Shown: positions 15,675 through 24,893, numbered from the stretch's first letter. The stretch: 36,786 bases of DNA from Allosalinactinospora lopnorensis (GCF_000981225.1 NZ_LAJC01000061.1:1-36786); one strand, 5' to 3'. Program-made: numbers and translations. The notes: generated by a model not told the origin, from the sequence alone.

Positions 15675-17672
15675 ATGACACAGAGACACCAAGGTCGGCT
15701 GGAACTCACCTGGACCGACAAGGAGAAGACACTCCTGTCGACAGGTGACGGGCAGTACGACTACACGTTCGTCGATCCCTCCGACTACCGTGTTTCCGAG
15801 GTGCGGCTGCTCCACGAGATGGACCGTGTCGAAGCACCCACTCCCGAGGATCGACCTGACGAACTCCCGGAGCCGACCGACGACAACCTGTTGATCACCG
15901 GCGACGCGATGCACGTACTGGACGCGCTCGCCAAGATTCCCGAGTACTCCGAGAAGTACCTGGGCAAGGTGAAGCTGGTCTACATTGATCCGCCGTTCAA
16001 CACCGGACAGGCGTTCACGAACTACGAAGACAACATCGAGCACTCGATCTGGCTCACGATGCTTCGTGACCGGCTCCGCCAGATTCGTCCCCTGCTTGCC
16101 CACGACGGGTCAATCTGGGTCCACTTGGATGACGTGGAAGTGCACCGCTGCCGGGCGGTCATGGACGAGGAACTTGGCCCCGAGAACTTCCTTGCGGAGG
16201 TCGTGTGGCAGAAGGCCACATCGCCGCGAAACGACACGACCGGCTTCTCAGTGTCGCACGACAGCCTGCTGGTGTACCGCAAGACCGACCACTGGGTTCC
16301 GAACCGGATGAGGCGACTCGCGTCCTCGAACACGTCTCGCTACCGCTCGCGAGACGGTGACCCCGTACCGTGGCGCGATGGCGATGCAACGGCGGGGAAG
16401 GCTGCTACCAACCACCCGATGGTCTACGCCATCCAGCACCCGGTCACCGGCGGCCTGATGTACCCGACCCCCGGACGATGCTGGGGCAAGGCACAATCCT
16501 GGTTCCTCGAACAGATGAACGAGTACGCGAAATACGAGCTGCGCGACATCGGCGACGAAGAAAAGCGCGCCGTCATCTGCGGCACTACGGCGGAGGAGGT
16601 CAAAGCGGGTGTTCCGGCCATCATGCTCGCGGAGCCGCTGGAAGACGCAGCCAAATCGGCGCGCGACCGACACGACGCCGGCCACTGGCCGGACCTGGTG
16701 TTCCTCGACCTGAACAAGGAACGGATCCAGCGCAAGAAACACCTGGCCGACGAGGGTCGCGTTCCGGAGACTCTGTGGTTCGCATCCGACGTGGGCGGTT
16801 CGCTCCGCGGGAAGAACCAGATTCGCGACCTGTTCCCGGACCTCCATGCCTTCGCCACCCCGAAGCCCGAAGAACTCCTCCAGCGGGTCATCCACATCGC
16901 CACCAACCCCGGTGACATCGTGCTTGACTGCTACGGCGGCTCCGGGACAACCGCGGCAGTTGCACACAAGATGGGGCGCCGCTGGGTGACTTCCGAGCTC
17001 CTGCCCACCACGGTGAGCAAGTACACCAAGCCCCGGCTTGCGCGGGTAGTCAAGGGCGATGACCCGGGAGGGGTCACGACCTCTCAAGAGCGAGTCGCTG
17101 CCGCAGATCTACCAGACGGCGTGACTCCTGAAGAGGCGCACGAGTTCAACCGACTGCTCAAGAAGGTGACCGGAGGCCGGGAGGACCTCGACACCGACAC
17201 CCTGAAGGCCCTTCAAAAGCTCACCAAGACCAAGGTCGAAACCACCACCTTGTGGCATGGCGGCGGCGGCTTCACCCACCTTGAGGTCGGTCCGTCGATG
17301 TTCGACGAGGTGGACGGGATGGTTCTGCTCGCTGACTGGGCCACACGGGGTGATCTCGCCGAGGCGATGTGCGCACAACTGGAAGTCACCTACTCCCCCG
17401 ACGGGATCTTCGCCGCCAAGGAAGGCACCGTCCGCTACGTCGTCATCGACGGGCTCGTCGGCGAGTCGACCGCCCAGTCGATCCTCGACCAGCTCCCAGA
17501 AGGCCAAGTCGTCGAGGTGTGGGCCACCCAGGTCGCCGACGGTGCAGCAGACCTGCTCCGGAAGGAGCGGAAGGGCTCCCGACTCGAAGCGATCCCCGAC
17601 TCGGTTCTCGACCGGTACCGCAGGAAGGCGTCGAACGGCTCACCGTTCAAGAAGGAGAACACCAGTGAGTGA
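15675..17672 (+). CDS. mod: Type III restriction-modification system, DNA methyltransferase subunit (Mod)
   Basis: This 665-residue protein starts at ATG 15675 with AGGAG six bases upstream. Motif IV DPPFNTG is at about 105-111 and the AdoMet-binding motif I DCYGGSGTTAAVAHKM at about 416-431: the order (IV before I) of beta-class N6-adenine methyltransferases, as in type III Mod proteins. Between them lies a long variable target-recognition region (about 190-370). The C-terminal 200 residues would contact Res. Mod methylates one strand of an asymmetric site and also supplies specificity to the restriction complex. The gene overlaps res by 8 bases (stop at 17670-17672, res start 17665). The frame is intact, unlike many neighbours. 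Its site specificity cannot be read from sequence. Confidence 0.92.
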   Translation: MTQRHQGRLELTWTDKEKTLLSTGDGQYDYTFVDPSDYRVSEVRLLHEMDRVEAPTPEDRPDELPEPTDDNLLITGDAMHVLDALAKIPEYSEKYLGKVKLVYIDPPFNTGQAFTNYEDNIEHSIWLTMLRDRLRQIRPLLAHDGSIWVHLDDVEVHRCRAVMDEELGPENFLAEVVWQKATSPRNDTTGFSVSHDSLLVYRKTDHWVPNRMRRLASSNTSRYRSRDGDPVPWRDGDATAGKAATNHPMVYAIQHPVTGGLMYPTPGRCWGKAQSWFLEQMNEYAKYELRDIGDEEKRAVICGTTAEEVKAGVPAIMLAEPLEDAAKSARDRHDAGHWPDLVFLDLNKERIQRKKHLADEGRVPETLWFASDVGGSLRGKNQIRDLFPDLHAFATPKPEELLQRVIHIATNPGDIVLDCYGGSGTTAAVAHKMGRRWVTSELLPTTVSKYTKPRLARVVKGDDPGGVTTSQERVAAADLPDGVTPEEAHEFNRLLKKVTGGREDLDTDTLKALQKLTKTKVETTTLWHGGGGFTHLEVGPSMFDEVDGMVLLADWATRGDLAEAMCAQLEVTYSPDGIFAAKEGTVRYVVIDGLVGESTAQSILDQLPEGQVVEVWATQVADGAADLLRKERKGSRLEAIPDSVLDRYRRKASNGSPFKKENTSE

Positions 17673-20142
17673 TCTGAAGGTCGACGAGCACCTACTCGAA
17701 GAGGTCAAGCACCGGCTGAGCCTACGCGACCCGAACTTCCGAGCCGTCGAATCGGTCGCGAACATGATGAGCCAGCACTACGACGTGGAAGAGAAGACCG
17801 AGCCGTTCGAGTGCATCGTCGACTCCGCCACCGGCGTCGGCAAGACATACATCATGGCCGGGCTCCTCGAATACCTCGCCGGCATCGGCACCCCCGCCCG
17901 CAATTTCCTGATCCTCACCCCGGGACGGACCATCCGCGACAAGACAGTCCGGAACTTCACCCCCGGGGACGACAAGGCGATCACGAAGTCGATGCGGTCA
18001 GATCCGGTCATCGTGACTGCGGACAACTTCGATTCCGCCGCCACCGCCAACGCGATCACGGATACCTCGAAGACCAAGGTCTACATCTTCACCGTCCAGT
18101 CGCTCACTGAGACCACCGAAGCGAGTGGTGGCCGCAAGACCCACGCCTACCAGGAGTTCCTGGGGGCCTCCTTCTACGACTGGCTCAGCACTCTCGATGA
18201 CCTCGTGATCCTGGCCGATGAGCACCACTGTTACCGCGGCCCCGCGTTCTCCAAGACCATCACCAACCTCAACCCCGAACTCGTCGTAGGCGTGACCGCC
18301 ACGCCGGACCCCAAGGACGAAGCCCGCGTCGTCTACCGGTACCCGCTCGCGAAGGCGATCGAGGACGAGTACGTGAAGACCCCCGTTCTCGTGGCCCGCC
18401 AGGACGATAGGAGCGATGACCGGACGAAGCTTCTCGACGGAGTCACGCTGCTCAAGCACAAGGAACGAGTCAGCGAGGCGTGGGCGGCAGAGAACGCAGT
18501 CAAGCCGGTACGGCCCGTCATGCTCGTGATCGCCCAGTCGATCGACGACGCGGAAGCATACAGAGACATCCTCGACTCAGAGAGCTTTGACGGTGGCGCC
18601 TGGGTGGGCAAGACCCTACTCGTCCACTCGAAGCTGACCGGGGAGAAAAAGGAAAAGGCACTCGCCGATCTGGACGCCGTCGAGAACCCGGCATCTCCCG
18701 TCCGGATCATCATCTCGATCGGAATGCTCAAGGAGGGCTGGGACGTCAAGAACGTGTACGTGATCGCCTCGATGCGCGCCTCGGTCTCCGAGGTCCTGAC
18801 GGAGCAGACACTCGGGCGAGGCATGCGTCTACCCTACGGAAGGTACACCGGTGAGCAGATGCTCGACACCGTCGAGGTCCTCGCGCATGAAAAGTACGAG
18901 GCGCTGCTGAAGAAGCGCCAGGCGCTCTCCCAGTCCATGGTCGACCACCGGATCCTCGCCCAGGTCCGCACCACCGGCGACGGCAAGAAGGTCGTTCGCA
19001 AGAAGACCGAGGAAGTCGACAACCCCTTCGAGGGCCAAGCCGTCCCCGCACCGCAGGTCGACGACAAGGGCCTCCCGAGCTCAAAAGAACCTGTCGAGCA
19101 CGTCCAGTCTCTCGACGACCACCTCAAGCAGATTGAAGCCCGGGCAAAGGACGTCCCCGACGAGGCCCGAACCCACATGCCGCTTCTGGACCGGGAGCCC
19201 ATCCGCATCCCGTACGTGCAGCGGGTACCGCAGCCGCAGGCGGTGTCACTGAACCAGGTTCATGAGATGAGACCGTTCCAGGCCCTCGGCGAGGCACTGA
19301 GGCACGACGCAGGTGACACGCTCATCCGGACCGCCCTTAAGGCCAAAGACGGCCAGATCAAGGGGCAAAAGGCCGAAGACACCGTCGAGGCGCTCCACCT
19401 GAACACGCCCCTGGAGACGTCACGGAAAGGGCTCATCGACCGCGTCATGAAGGTCAAGGGCGTCGAGCGCCGCAAGAGCGAACGCAACGCAGCTGAATCG
19501 ATCGTCGACACAGTCATCGAAGCGATGGGCGATACCGCAGCCGAGAACCTGTCTGCCTACTTCGACCGCGCCGCCAGGCGGCTCGAATCCGAGGTCGCCA
19601 AGCAGATAGGGGAGCGCGCCAAGGTTGGGGTCGTCTTCCATGACAGGGTGCAGATCACTGATCTCGACAAGCCGCGGACCGCCCGTCGCAAACACGAGGC
19701 CGACCACACCGTCACGTTCGAGCGGTCACGTGCGTACAACGGCTGGGAGAAGGGCGCCTACGAGTACGCGTGGTTCGACTCATCCCCCGAATACAAGGTC
19801 GCTGGTGCCGTGGATGCTGACGACCACGTCATTGTGTGGGCGCGGCTCCACCGCAACGACATCCCGATCACCTGGACCCAGGAAGGGCGGGAGTACAACC
19901 CCGACCTGGTGGTCATCGAGGAGGCCAACGGCGTGCGGACCAACTGGCTGGTCGAGACAAAGATGAACAAGGAGATTAACGCCGCTGACGTCATCGCGAA
20001 GAAGAAGGCGGCGAAGACGTGGACCAACACGATCAACAACTCCGGGCGGGCAGACGGACGGTGGCAGTACCTGCTGTTGTCGGAGGACGACGTCAACGAC
20101 GCCGCCGGCTCGTGGGCCCAGATGAAGGACTTCGGCCGCTGA
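17665..20142 (+). CDS. res: Type III restriction enzyme, helicase-nuclease subunit (Res)
   Basis: This encodes 825 residues from GTG 17665, with AGGAG upstream inside mod; a longer frame from 17257 is a mod shadow. SF2 motifs: Walker A SATGVGKT near 54-61, LILTPGRTIRDK (Ia), LADEHHCYRG (motif II, near 182), GVTATPD (III, near 209-215), and TLGRGMRLPYGRY (VI, near 380). The C-terminal nuclease carries YNPDLVV and VETKMNK, a PD-(D/E)xK core near 743-765. Res translocates or slides with ATP and cuts DNA once it meets a second unmodified, oppositely oriented site. Length and motif order match intact enzymes. Together with mod it is the only clearly complete defence system in the window. Confidence 0.92.
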   Translation: MSDLKVDEHLLEEVKHRLSLRDPNFRAVESVANMMSQHYDVEEKTEPFECIVDSATGVGKTYIMAGLLEYLAGIGTPARNFLILTPGRTIRDKTVRNFTPGDDKAITKSMRSDPVIVTADNFDSAATANAITDTSKTKVYIFTVQSLTETTEASGGRKTHAYQEFLGASFYDWLSTLDDLVILADEHHCYRGPAFSKTITNLNPELVVGVTATPDPKDEARVVYRYPLAKAIEDEYVKTPVLVARQDDRSDDRTKLLDGVTLLKHKERVSEAWAAENAVKPVRPVMLVIAQSIDDAEAYRDILDSESFDGGAWVGKTLLVHSKLTGEKKEKALADLDAVENPASPVRIIISIGMLKEGWDVKNVYVIASMRASVSEVLTEQTLGRGMRLPYGRYTGEQMLDTVEVLAHEKYEALLKKRQALSQSMVDHRILAQVRTTGDGKKVVRKKTEEVDNPFEGQAVPAPQVDDKGLPSSKEPVEHVQSLDDHLKQIEARAKDVPDEARTHMPLLDREPIRIPYVQRVPQPQAVSLNQVHEMRPFQALGEALRHDAGDTLIRTALKAKDGQIKGQKAEDTVEALHLNTPLETSRKGLIDRVMKVKGVERRKSERNAAESIVDTVIEAMGDTAAENLSAYFDRAARRLESEVAKQIGERAKVGVVFHDRVQITDLDKPRTARRKHEADHTVTFERSRAYNGWEKGAYEYAWFDSSPEYKVAGAVDADDHVIVWARLHRNDIPITWTQEGREYNPDLVVIEEANGVRTNWLVETKMNKEINAADVIAKKKAAKTWTNTINNSGRADGRWQYLLLSEDDVNDAAGSWAQMKDFGR

Positions 20143-20226
20143 CGGATGCTACCGATGAATGCTCCACTTCGGCGCCGCTTCACCTGCAATGTCGGGGCAG
20201 CACACTCCCTCACCTGGAGGAACTCA

Positions 20227-20860
20227 TCGTTAGCTCGGATGCCCTCAGCGCGTTCAAGCGGGGCGAGCTGCGCGACAGGATCGCCGACACGCCCAGACTG
20301 AACCCCTACCTGCGCATCACCCCCGCCAGCAAGCTGCGCAACGACCACACCCGCATCAAGATCGGTGACACCCTCCTGGTTGTGGAGAACAGCGACATCT
20401 ACGCTACCCTTCTGCGCCTGCTTCGCCCCGCCCCAGGCGCGATTGGACACATCGCCTTCGGCTCCGGACACGCCTTCGAAGCATCCGTGGCCACGATCAC
20501 CCAACTTCCCCGCATTCGCCAGATTCTCTACTACGGCGATTTGGACGCAGAAGGACTGTCCATCCCGGCCCGTGCCTCAGCCACCGCCGTCCACCACGGT
20601 CTTCCCTGGCCGAATCCGCTACCCAGCTCTACCGATTCCTCCCGACAAAACAAACCAGCAAAGCACCAGCGGTCAACGCTGAACGAGCCCGCATACTCAC
20701 ATCATGGCTGGATCTCTCAGAACAGGACCAAGCCAGCGCTCTCCTAGTCAACGGACTCCGCATCGCCCAGGAGGCTGGCAACTACAACCGACTCCAGCAC
20801 GAAATTCCCTTTGTCGACTTCGTCGGCGCAAACGCACCACCAACGGCAAGCAGCGGATAA
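20227..20860 (+). pseudogene. JetD-like (Wadjet, Toprim-containing) protein, 3' part with frameshift
   Basis: The frame reads NPYLRITPASKLRNDHTRIKIGDTLLVVENSDIYATLLRLL, GHIAFGSGHAFEASVATI, ILYYGDLDAEGLSIPARASATAV: the Toprim-like C-terminal domain of Wadjet JetD, with the VENS and YYGDLDxEGL acidic motifs of the nuclease. Near 20603-20610 one base is missing; restored, the protein continues AESATQLYRFLPTK, RARILTSWLDLSEQDQASALLVNGLRIAQEAGNYNRLQ to TAA at 20858-20860. About 210 residues remain; the N-terminal half (DUF3322-like) is absent, and no proper start exists after the res stop at 20142. JetD is the nuclease that cuts plasmid DNA extruded by JetABC. Confidence 0.72.
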
Positions 20861-20937
20861 CGGTGTCATCGGGGTATGGCCGTCGGTCCGTGGGTGGTTC
20901 GTACTGGACCACTGTGGGCCATTCGGTTGGAGGAAAG

Positions 20938-20963
20938 GGGCCGCGGCTGTGTTGCTGCGGCCC
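20938..20963. terminator. Hairpin between jetD remnant and recombinase
   Basis: GGGCCGC and GCGGCCC form a 7-bp perfect stem around a 12-base loop, just after the stop of the recombinase on the - strand (20970). It also lies downstream of the + strand jetD remnant, so it could end both convergent transcripts. No T tract is present. Confidence 0.5.
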
Positions 20964-20969
20964 GTGTAC

Positions 20970-22046
20970 TTATTGTGCCTGCAGAGCTTTGGGGTTGGGG
21001 GTGCGTGATTTGCTGCGTCCTCGGATGTTGTCGAGTGCTGTCAGGGCGCTGTCGTCTGCGTCGGGGAGGGTGTGGAGGTAGCGCTGGGTGGTGGTGATGG
21101 AGGCGTGGCCGAGGCGTTCCTTGACGACCATGAGATCGGCGCCTCCGGCCAGTAGCCAGGAGGCGTGGGCGTGGCGCAGGACGCGCGGGGTGATGTCGTC
21201 GGGCAGGTCGGCCTTCTCGCGGGCGGGGTGCCAGATGTTGGTGCGGAACCACTCCTGGGGGATGTGGCCGTCGGTGTCGATGCGTCGGCGGCTGCGGGGG
21301 TCGTCCTTGCCCAGGGCGCGCCGCTTGGCCCGGTAGTGGGCGAAGGCGGCCCGGCAGTAGGCGCATCGGCACCTGCCATTGGTGTAGGCGGTGGTGGTGC
21401 CGTGCCGATAGCGGCGTCCGTTGGCGTTGGGTTCGGTCAGTCCGAACTCTTGGCCGTCGGGCGGTACGGGCGGCGGCGGAATGGGGACGTTGGGGTTAGG
21501 TCCTGGCATCTGGAAGAGCAGGTCGTCGTCACCGATGCCATTGGCCAGGACGAAGGCTGCGATCTTGAGGACGAGGTGGCGGCTGAGCTTGAGGCGGCGG
21601 AACTCGCCGTCCTTGGGGTAGTCCTTGACGAGGAAACGGCCGCCTTCGGGGTGGAACTTGGAGGTGAGCTGTACGACGGCGCGGCTGACGGTGAGGATCT
21701 GAGTCTGGCGGTCGAGGTCTTTGGGGCGCAGTTCGGTGAGTTCGCCCCAGCGCAGTCCTGACTCGATCTTGGTCTCCACTAGGAGACGGAACACCTCGCC
21801 TTCGATGTGGGCGAAGAACGCGTCGAACTCCTCGGGGGTGATCACCTTCAGCGGCTTGCGGCCGATGCGGGGAAGCACGACGCCTTTGCACGGGTGGATG
21901 AAGATGACCTGGTTGAGCAGGGCGTTGGAGAATATGGCGCTGAGCATGGTGGTCAGCCGGTGGATCGAGGCGGGGGAGAGGTTCTTGTCCTGGCATTTGC
22001 GCACGAATTCCTGGACGTGGCCGGGGAGGATCTCGTTCATCCGCAT
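20970..22046 (-). CDS. Tyrosine recombinase/integrase, core and catalytic domain (3' part of frameshifted gene)
   Basis: A 358-codon frame. It begins inside the core-binding domain ([39 protein letters not shown]), then the catalytic domain with Arg in [17 protein letters not shown] (R99), [27 protein letters not shown] (HxxR-type box II and the following H), and the nucleophile in TTTQRYLHT. Between the first Arg and box II is a Cys-rich insertion ([30 protein letters not shown]). The N-terminal 100 or so residues are in another frame (next entry). It lies about 150 bp from a tRNA-Ile 3' half, so it is the likely integrase of the element. Confidence 0.85.
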   Translation of the reverse strand: MRMNEILPGHVQEFVRKCQDKNLSPASIHRLTTMLSAIFSNALLNQVIFIHPCKGVVLPRIGRKPLKVITPEEFDAFFAHIEGEVFRLLVETKIESGLRWGELTELRPKDLDRQTQILTVSRAVVQLTSKFHPEGGRFLVKDYPKDGEFRRLKLSRHLVLKIAAFVLANGIGDDDLLFQMPGPNPNVPIPPPPVPPDGQEFGLTEPNANGRRYRHGTTTAYTNGRCRCAYCRAAFAHYRAKRRALGKDDPRSRRRIDTDGHIPQEWFRTNIWHPAREKADLPDDITPRVLRHAHASWLLAGGADLMVVKERLGHASITTTQRYLHTLPDADDSALTALDNIRGRSKSRTPNPKALQAQ

Positions 22047-22348
22047 GCCGCTGAACTCGGGGAGGATGTGCTTGTTGAGGGCGTAGGTGATGTTCTGCCG
22101 GGTGGTGGCTTCGACAATGTGGTTGGGTTGCCAGTGGTTGAGGACGTAGTTCTCGAATCGCTGCGTCCGTGGTGGATGCTGGTGATGCGGCCTTCGGCGA
22201 CTTTGACCTCGGCGCGTTGCCAGGCTTTGTCGGCTTCCTTTTCGGTGGCGTAGGTGCCGGCGGAGCGTTCTCTTCCGCGGATGTCGGTGTAGTAGGCGGT
22301 GAAGCGTGAGGTGCCGTCGGTGCTGATGCGTTTGCGGGAGAAGCCCAT
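22037..22348 (-). CDS. Tyrosine recombinase, N-terminal segment (5' part of frameshifted gene)
   Basis: This part starts at ATG 22348: [54 protein letters not shown], the AP2-like arm-binding N-terminal domain of actinobacterial phage-type integrases. After IHHGR the frame becomes nonsense. Restoring one base near 22160-22172 gives [40 protein letters not shown] and runs into the main frame at 22046. Full repaired length is about 460 residues. Either the gene is dead or the base is missing from the assembly. Confidence 0.78.
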   Translation of the reverse strand: MGFSRKRISTDGTSRFTAYYTDIRGRERSAGTYATEKEADKAWQRAEVKVAEGRITSIHHGRSDSRTTSSTTGNPTTLSKPPPGRTSPTPSTSTSSPSSAACG

Positions 22349-22506
22349 GTGTCAGCCCCTGTTTCCTTGACCGTGGTTTGACCGTGGCAGGAGGCGGTAC
22401 CGGGTGTTACTCGGCGGTAGCAGGCGGATCGTTCTTGCCCGTCTCACCTGGGGAAATAGGGAGAACGCTCGGCTTGTGACAGGGGTATTCGAGGCCCTTG
22501 ATCTGG

Positions 22507-22548
22507 CTGATAAGGATGAGGCCCCAGGTTCAAGTCCTGGTACGCCCA
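22507..22548 (+). tRNA. 3' half of tRNA-Ile(GAT), attachment-site copy
   Basis: The sequence runs from the anticodon loop CTGATAA (anticodon GAT) through GGATG, variable loop, T arm CCAGG-TTCAAGT-CCTGG and acceptor strand TACGCCC plus discriminator A. Upstream bases do not complete an anticodon stem (TCTGG where CATCC would be needed), and no D arm or 5' acceptor strand is present, so it is not a functional gene. This is the usual look of the att copy left at one end of an element integrated in a tRNA 3' end; the recombinase lies 158 bp to the left. The intact tRNA should be at the other, unseen end. Confidence 0.75.
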
Positions 22549-22559
22549 CCCAGGTCAAA

Positions 22560-22591
22560 GACCCCACGCGACGAACGCGCGGGGTCTTTTT
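22560..22591 (+). terminator. Intrinsic terminator after the tRNA-Ile half
   Basis: The arms GACCCCACGCG and CGCGCGGGGTC (one A/C mismatch) enclose ACGAA and are followed by TTTTT; flanking A and T runs extend the stem. This is a classic rho-independent terminator and probably belonged to the original chromosomal tRNA transcript, marking the native side of the att junction. Confidence 0.8.
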
Positions 22592-22636
22592 CGTGTCCGT
22601 ACTGCTGAGAAGTACCGCAGCCTTCGGTCAGCTTGT

Positions 22637-22669
22637 CACTCTGTCGACTTGTCCACATCCCTGTGGAGG
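22637..22669 (+). repeat. Direct repeat copy A with DnaA-box-like TTGTCCACA
   Basis: The segment CACTCTGTCGACTTGTCCACA plus CCTGTGGAGG recurs at 24862-24893 with a one- to two-base difference in the spacer. It contains TTGTCCACA, the preferred actinobacterial DnaA box, and a TCCACA/TGTGGA inverted repeat. The two copies bracket the MFS gene. Confidence 0.5.
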
Positions 22670-22733
22670 CTGCTTCCGAGCTTCTTGAGCGCGGCCACGT
22701 AGAGGTCGGGTAGCGGGAGCGACGACCCGGATC

Positions 22734-24002
22734 TCACTTCGTAACGGGGACGATCATGCGCTTCTTGTCCACGAAGGACAGCACCGCGGCGGCCACGAGT
22801 GGAAGGACGGTGAGCTGCCACAGTCCCGCCTCGCCCCAGTCACCGCGCGAGACGAGCCAGGCGAAGACACTTCCGGAGAACGCCGCGGCGACGTAGTAGG
22901 TCAGCATGAACAGGCCCTGCCCGCGCCCCACATGCTCCGGGCGGACGGAGCGCTGCATGGCCGTCGCGGTGTTGGTGAACAGGGAGCCGCTGGCGAACGC
23001 GCCCATGAGGAACGCCAGCACGTACTGGCCGGTGGTTGCCGTGACGACGTTGTAGATGAGGTAGGCGATCACCGAGATGATCAGGAACGTGCACACGAGC
23101 AGCCACTTCTGGCTGATCTTGTCGCCGATCCAGCCCGCCACCAGGGCCAGCATGGCGCCGATACCCAACAGCGAGACCGCCAGCGCGGCTTGGCCGGTCT
23201 CGAACGCCAGCTGTTCGCGGAGGTAGGTGGGGTACAGCCCGGTGAAACCGTAGAAGACCATTCCGCTGGAGGCCGCGCCGAACCCGAAGAGCGCGATGTT
23301 GCGGTTGTACGGGCTCTCAGGGATGTGGCTGAAGTCCTGTGTCGCGCCCGCTCCCTCGATGGTCCGCCTGACCTCGGACATGCGGCGCGAAACGAGGGTC
23401 ATGATAAGTATCGCCATGACCAGTCCCAAGCCTCCGAACAGGAAGAACGGCGCCCTCCAGGTGCCGAATCCCTCCGCGAACGGGACACCGATCATCGGGC
23501 CCAGGAACATGCCGCCGCCGAAGGCGACACCGATGAACCCGGCCGCGAACGCCCGGCGGTGGAAGAAGAACGATCCGACGATCGCGTACAGCGCCGTTCC
23601 CTGAACCCCCTCACCCACACCGGAGATGATGCGGTAGATCGCCATGTCCGCCACGTGGTAGGAGAACGGAATGGCGGCGGTGCCCAACGAGTAGACGAGC
23701 ACGCTGACGATGATGACCGTCTTGCGTGAGTACCGGTCGACGACGAAACCCGCGAGGAAACCGGCGATGCCGAGCCCGAGCGTGAACCCGGTCGCCAAGA
23801 AACCGTCCTGCGCCAGTGTGAACCCCAGGTCATCGCCGATATCGGGGAGCAGCGGGTAGAAGATCTGGCGGTCCATGGCATTGAGCATCCATGACGCGCA
23901 GAGAACCGCGAATCCAACCACGATGGCGACGGGGTGCGCACCCCAGTGCGACGCGGAGGGGGCTGTTTTCTCGTGATCGGTTTGATTCGGGGTGAACGCC
24001 AC
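22734..24002 (-). CDS. MFS transporter
   Basis: This 422-residue protein starts at GTG 24002, chosen because AAGGAG lies seven bases upstream; the longer open frame to 24461 lacks a ribosome site and has an unlikely composition. Twelve probable membrane helices are visible, from VAIVVGFAVLCASWMLNAMDRQIF to LTVLPLVAAAVLSFV. The A-motif region between helices 2 and 3 reads GFVVDRYSRKTVI, and its second-half counterpart GWIGDKISQKW. The P-x-L-x-D-D-x-G-F start of helix 2 resembles sugar-phosphate/aromatic-acid type MFS carriers, but substrate cannot be assigned. It is a single-gene unit with several palindromes in its long upstream region. Confidence 0.88.
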   Translation of the reverse strand: MAFTPNQTDHEKTAPSASHWGAHPVAIVVGFAVLCASWMLNAMDRQIFYPLLPDIGDDLGFTLAQDGFLATGFTLGLGIAGFLAGFVVDRYSRKTVIIVSVLVYSLGTAAIPFSYHVADMAIYRIISGVGEGVQGTALYAIVGSFFFHRRAFAAGFIGVAFGGGMFLGPMIGVPFAEGFGTWRAPFFLFGGLGLVMAILIMTLVSRRMSEVRRTIEGAGATQDFSHIPESPYNRNIALFGFGAASSGMVFYGFTGLYPTYLREQLAFETGQAALAVSLLGIGAMLALVAGWIGDKISQKWLLVCTFLIISVIAYLIYNVVTATTGQYVLAFLMGAFASGSLFTNTATAMQRSVRPEHVGRGQGLFMLTYYVAAAFSGSVFAWLVSRGDWGEAGLWQLTVLPLVAAAVLSFVDKKRMIVPVTK

Positions 24003-24515
24003 GTCCGCTCCTTCGATTGGATGATCGCAGCGGAACGAGGGGGCGAGGTGCCGCAGGCCGCGACTCGTGGCAGGTGCTCCCTCGGTTCCACGCACCGGGC
24101 CGCTTCGCTGGAGGGGGACGGTCCGGCACAAGGGGTAAGTGGTGTGGTCGCCTTCGTAAGGTTCGTCGTGAACCTTCGAGTTGTCCGTACTGCGGTCGTC
24201 TGTCCGAAAGTTAGTTTTGAGCGGCGTCCTGGTGTGTGTCAAGTCTCGTTTCGGCATAGCGGCCGTGGTTCGTAGCGCCGTGTTCGAGTGGCTGCGGTCC
24301 GTCGGATGGCGCCACCGCGAGCCGTGCCGGTGGACATGTCCACTCGCGGAGGAGCGCCGGGAACTGCCGGATGGCAGGCGGTTTGGAGGATGGCGGTGGC
24401 GGGGGTCGCGGCGATGGCGGCCGTTCCCCCGCGGATGGGCCGCTATGTCGCACCGGGCCATGCATGGTCGCTACCGATCACGGACAGATGTCCGCATTTC
24501 GTACAGTAGTCCGGG

Positions 24516-24546
24516 ATCGGTTCGCGGTCGGTAACCGCGAACCGAT
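24516..24546. repeat. 13-bp perfect inverted repeat
   Basis: The arms ATCGGTTCGCGGT and ACCGCGAACCGAT are separated by CGGTA. This could be a strong hairpin in RNA or a dyad operator. It stands alone in gene-free DNA, about 510 bases from the MFS start, and no T run follows on either strand. Confidence 0.55.
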
Positions 24547-24861
24547 GCACGCCGGGGTCGATGGTGCGTCTATTACGCGAAGCCCGCCCGGCGGCGCTGA
24601 ACGCGCGCACCGTTTGTGGGGCGGACCCCGGACGCCGGTCGTGCCACCACGATCGCGACGGGCTCCGATCGATGAGGGGTCGGGGCGCCGCCGAACTCAG
24701 CTCCGCCCATGCAAGAGGCTCGGCTGGGACACCCCGGCCGAGCGCCTCGCTGAGCTGCCGGCAGCCGATCATCTATGCTGCACCGACCCGTCGGATTCAT
24801 CGGGGCGAGTGGCCTTTTGCCGTCCGGACGGCAGAGAACGGCGATCGCCTTGTCAGGTTGC

Positions 24862-24893
24862 CACTCTGTCGACTTGTCCACACCCTGTGGAGG
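24862..24893 (+). repeat. Direct repeat copy B with DnaA-box-like TTGTCCACA
   Basis: This is the second copy of the 22637 repeat, same orientation, 2.2 kb away. Here the TCCACA-CCC-TGTGGA dyad is perfect around three bases. Outside the repeat the two loci differ, so this is not a simple large duplication. Confidence 0.5.
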
